From Saprospiraceae bacterium (GTDB lineage Bacteria > Bacteroidota > Bacteroidia > Chitinophagales > Saprospiraceae), in assembly GCA_015494245.1 (NCBI GenBank), contig WGBN01000168.1, positions 1 to 7,341 of the forward strand: a stretch of 7,341 nucleotides of DNA, written 5' to 3'. The position numbers and the translations under genes were made by a program. Positions 5,828 to 7,341 of this stretch are shown here, in pieces. How positions within the stretch are numbered: position 1 is the first letter of the stretch; the number at the start of each line of letters is the position of its first letter. The notes below the pieces were generated by a model. It saw only the letters and a program-made list of their open reading frames with translations. It did no database searches and had not been told where the DNA came from.

Positions 5828-7341
5828 ATGCAAAAACTACCCGTAGGCATACAGGACTTTCGAAAGATTCGCGAAGATGGCTATCTCTACGTAGATAAGA
5901 CACAGTACATTTATGAACTGGCCTTGCAAAGCGGCTACTACTTCCTCTCCCGCCCCCGCCGCTTTGGCAAGTCTTTGCTGGTAAGTACGTTGAAGGAGTT
6001 GTTTGAGGGTAGTAAAGAGCTGTTTGAGGGGCTTTGGATAGAAGAGCATTGGGATTGGGATAAGGCCAATCCCGTTTTGCATATTCCTTTCAGCAGCCTG
6101 GGATATAAGGAGCTGGGTCTGGATCGGGCTTTGCACCGGCATCTGGACAAGATTATAGAGACCAAGGACTTTGATGTGGAAGAGGAATCTTTGTCCCAAA
6201 AGTTTGAGGAACTTTTGAAAGCTTTTGCCCAAACAGAAGGACGGGTGGTTTTGCTCATAGACGAGTACGACAAACCCATCATAGACTACCTCGGCGGGGA
6301 AATCGAGCAAGCCAAAGAAAACCAGCAGATACTCAAGAACTTTTATTCGGTGATCAAGGACAGCGACCCCTATATTCGCATGCTATTCATTACGGGCGTG
6401 TCTAAGTTCAGTCGAGTGAGTATTTTTTCGGATTTGAACAATCTGAACGACATCACCATGTCGCCGCGGCATTCTACCCTGCTGGGCTACACTCAATCTG
6501 AATTAGAACACTTCTTTGCTGAATACTTGCCGTCCTTTGCAGAGGAAAACGGGATGAGTATGGAGCAGGCGCTCTCTGCCATAAAAAACTGGTACAACGG
6601 CTACAGTTGGGACGGGAAAAAATTTGTGTACAATCCTTTCAGTGTCTTGCTGTTGTTTTACAATGGAGCTTTCTCCAACTACTGGTTCAAAACAGCTACG
6701 CCTACCTTCCTGCTCAATCTGATTCGCAAAGAAGTCTATTACGATTTTGACGGCCTCAAAGTGGGTGAAACGGCTTTTGATTCGTTTGACCTGGAGCATC
6801 TGAACATAGAAGCGCTGCTTTTTCAAACGGGTTATCTTACGATTAAGGAGTATGATGAAAAAAGGCGCCTTTATACCCTGGGTTATCCCAATCAGGAGGT
6901 TAAAGAGTCCATGTTGGAGTATCTTGTGGATGCCTTTAGCAAAGTGCCGCACACGCAAGTCCGCGCTTATGTCTTCGAAGTAGCCGATGCCCTGGAGCAG
7001 GAAGATTTGACGAAAGTCAGAGAAATCTTTAACATCCTGCTCTACAGCCTGCCGTATCAATTGCATCAGGAAACGGAGAAGTTTTATCACGCCATCATTC
7101 ACCTGTTTTTTAAGTACATGGATTTAGATGTACACAGCGAAGTCAGTACCGCCCGTGGCCGGGCCGATACCATCGTAATATTCGATGACAAGATTTACTG
7201 CTTCGAATTCAAATTGAACCGCTCAGCTCAGGAAGCCTTAGAACAACTCAAAAACAGGGGCTACGCAGATAAGTATCGCGATACGGGAAAGAAAATCATC
7301 CTTATAGGCGTCAACTTTTCTTCGGAGAAAAGGGAGGTGGA
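5828..7341 (+). CDS. AAA-ATPase-like / PD-(D/E)XK nuclease-fold protein, copy 2 (3' end outside window)
   Basis: Reading from ATG 5828 gives 504 codons without a stop before the window ends. It aligns with copy 1 residue by residue with no gap, so about 15 residues should be missing. By hand count 389 of 504 positions are identical (about 77%). All key elements are kept: LPVGIQDF and GYLYVDKT at the N-terminus, SRPRRFGKSLL (41-51), VVLLIDEYDKP (140-150), FITGVSKFSRVSIFSDLNNL (187-206) and the PD-(D/E)XK residues Asp447, Glu460 and Lys462. It therefore looks functional rather than decayed. ATG 5828 matches the start of copy 1; an in-frame ATG at 5813 would add MTPDA and cannot be excluded. It is divergent from the methyltransferase and has its own -7 box. 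It is less AT-rich than copy 1. Family function is unknown. Confidence 0.88.
   Translation, partial: MQKLPVGIQDFRKIREDGYLYVDKTQYIYELALQSGYYFLSRPRRFGKSLLVSTLKELFEGSKELFEGLWIEEHWDWDKANPVLHIPFSSLGYKELGLDRALHRHLDKIIETKDFDVEEESLSQKFEELLKAFAQTEGRVVLLIDEYDKPIIDYLGGEIEQAKENQQILKNFYSVIKDSDPYIRMLFITGVSKFSRVSIFSDLNNLNDITMSPRHSTLLGYTQSELEHFFAEYLPSFAEENGMSMEQALSAIKNWYNGYSWDGKKFVYNPFSVLLLFYNGAFSNYWFKTATPTFLLNLIRKEVYYDFDGLKVGETAFDSFDLEHLNIEALLFQTGYLTIKEYDEKRRLYTLGYPNQEVKESMLEYLVDAFSKVPHTQVRAYVFEVADALEQEDLTKVREIFNILLYSLPYQLHQETEKFYHAIIHLFFKYMDLDVHSEVSTARGRADTIVIFDDKIYCFEFKLNRSAQEALEQLKNRGYADKYRDTGKKIILIGVNFSSEKREV

Noticed and set aside
5837..6310. Minus-strand frames over the start of the second AAA-ATPase/nuclease copy
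   Set aside because: They are shadows of the sense gene, which has strong family motifs throughout; equivalent shadow peptides occur opposite copy 1.
1129..7341. AAA-ATPase/nuclease copies as transposases of an insertion sequence
   Set aside because: I see no terminal inverted repeats or target-site duplications around copy 1, and the domains are not those of a known transposase family.

Overview
The window looks like a stretch of a Bacteroidota genome (the lineage is inferred). Three things suggest this. TAnnTTTG promoter boxes sit just upstream of gene starts. No gene has a clear Shine-Dalgarno site. Dispersed GC-rich palindromic repeats occur beside large AAA-ATPase-like/PD-(D/E)XK paralogs, a combination common in that phylum.

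Layout. Positions 1-284 hold no convincing gene. They contain three stacked repeat families: a nested inverted repeat (11-86), a CCTGAGC...CCGAAGGGCGTT tandem array (92-185), and two copies of a 19-nt AAAAGCCCCGTAGGGGCGA unit with a hairpin between them (189-284). The last repeat runs into the 5' end of a sulfotransferase gene (280-1095, +). Next comes a complete AAA-ATPase-like/PD-(D/E)XK gene (1129-2688, +). It overlaps by 4 nt a family-4 glycosyltransferase gene (2685-3782, +), which is followed 12 nt later by a non-hydrolysing UDP-GlcNAc 2-epimerase gene, wecB (3795-4889, +). A class I SAM-dependent methyltransferase gene (4884-5768, -) converges on wecB with a 6-nt overlap. From the intergenic gap 5769-5827 a second copy of the AAA-ATPase/nuclease gene (5828 to the window end, +) runs divergently and is cut off by the window about 15 residues before its expected C-terminus.

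How the genes fit together. The sulfotransferase, glycosyltransferase, epimerase and possibly the methyltransferase suit a surface polysaccharide (capsule, O-antigen or exopolysaccharide) locus. The epimerase would supply UDP-ManNAc, the glycosyltransferase would add a sugar, and the sulfotransferase (and perhaps the methyltransferase) would decorate the product. The two AAA-ATPase/nuclease paralogs have no known role in that pathway. They are about 77% identical by hand count, lie in direct orientation 4.7 kb apart and bracket the glycosyltransferase-epimerase-methyltransferase cassette. The most notable signals are this bracketing pair with its mosaic divergence, and the repeat that appears to supply the sulfotransferase start codon.
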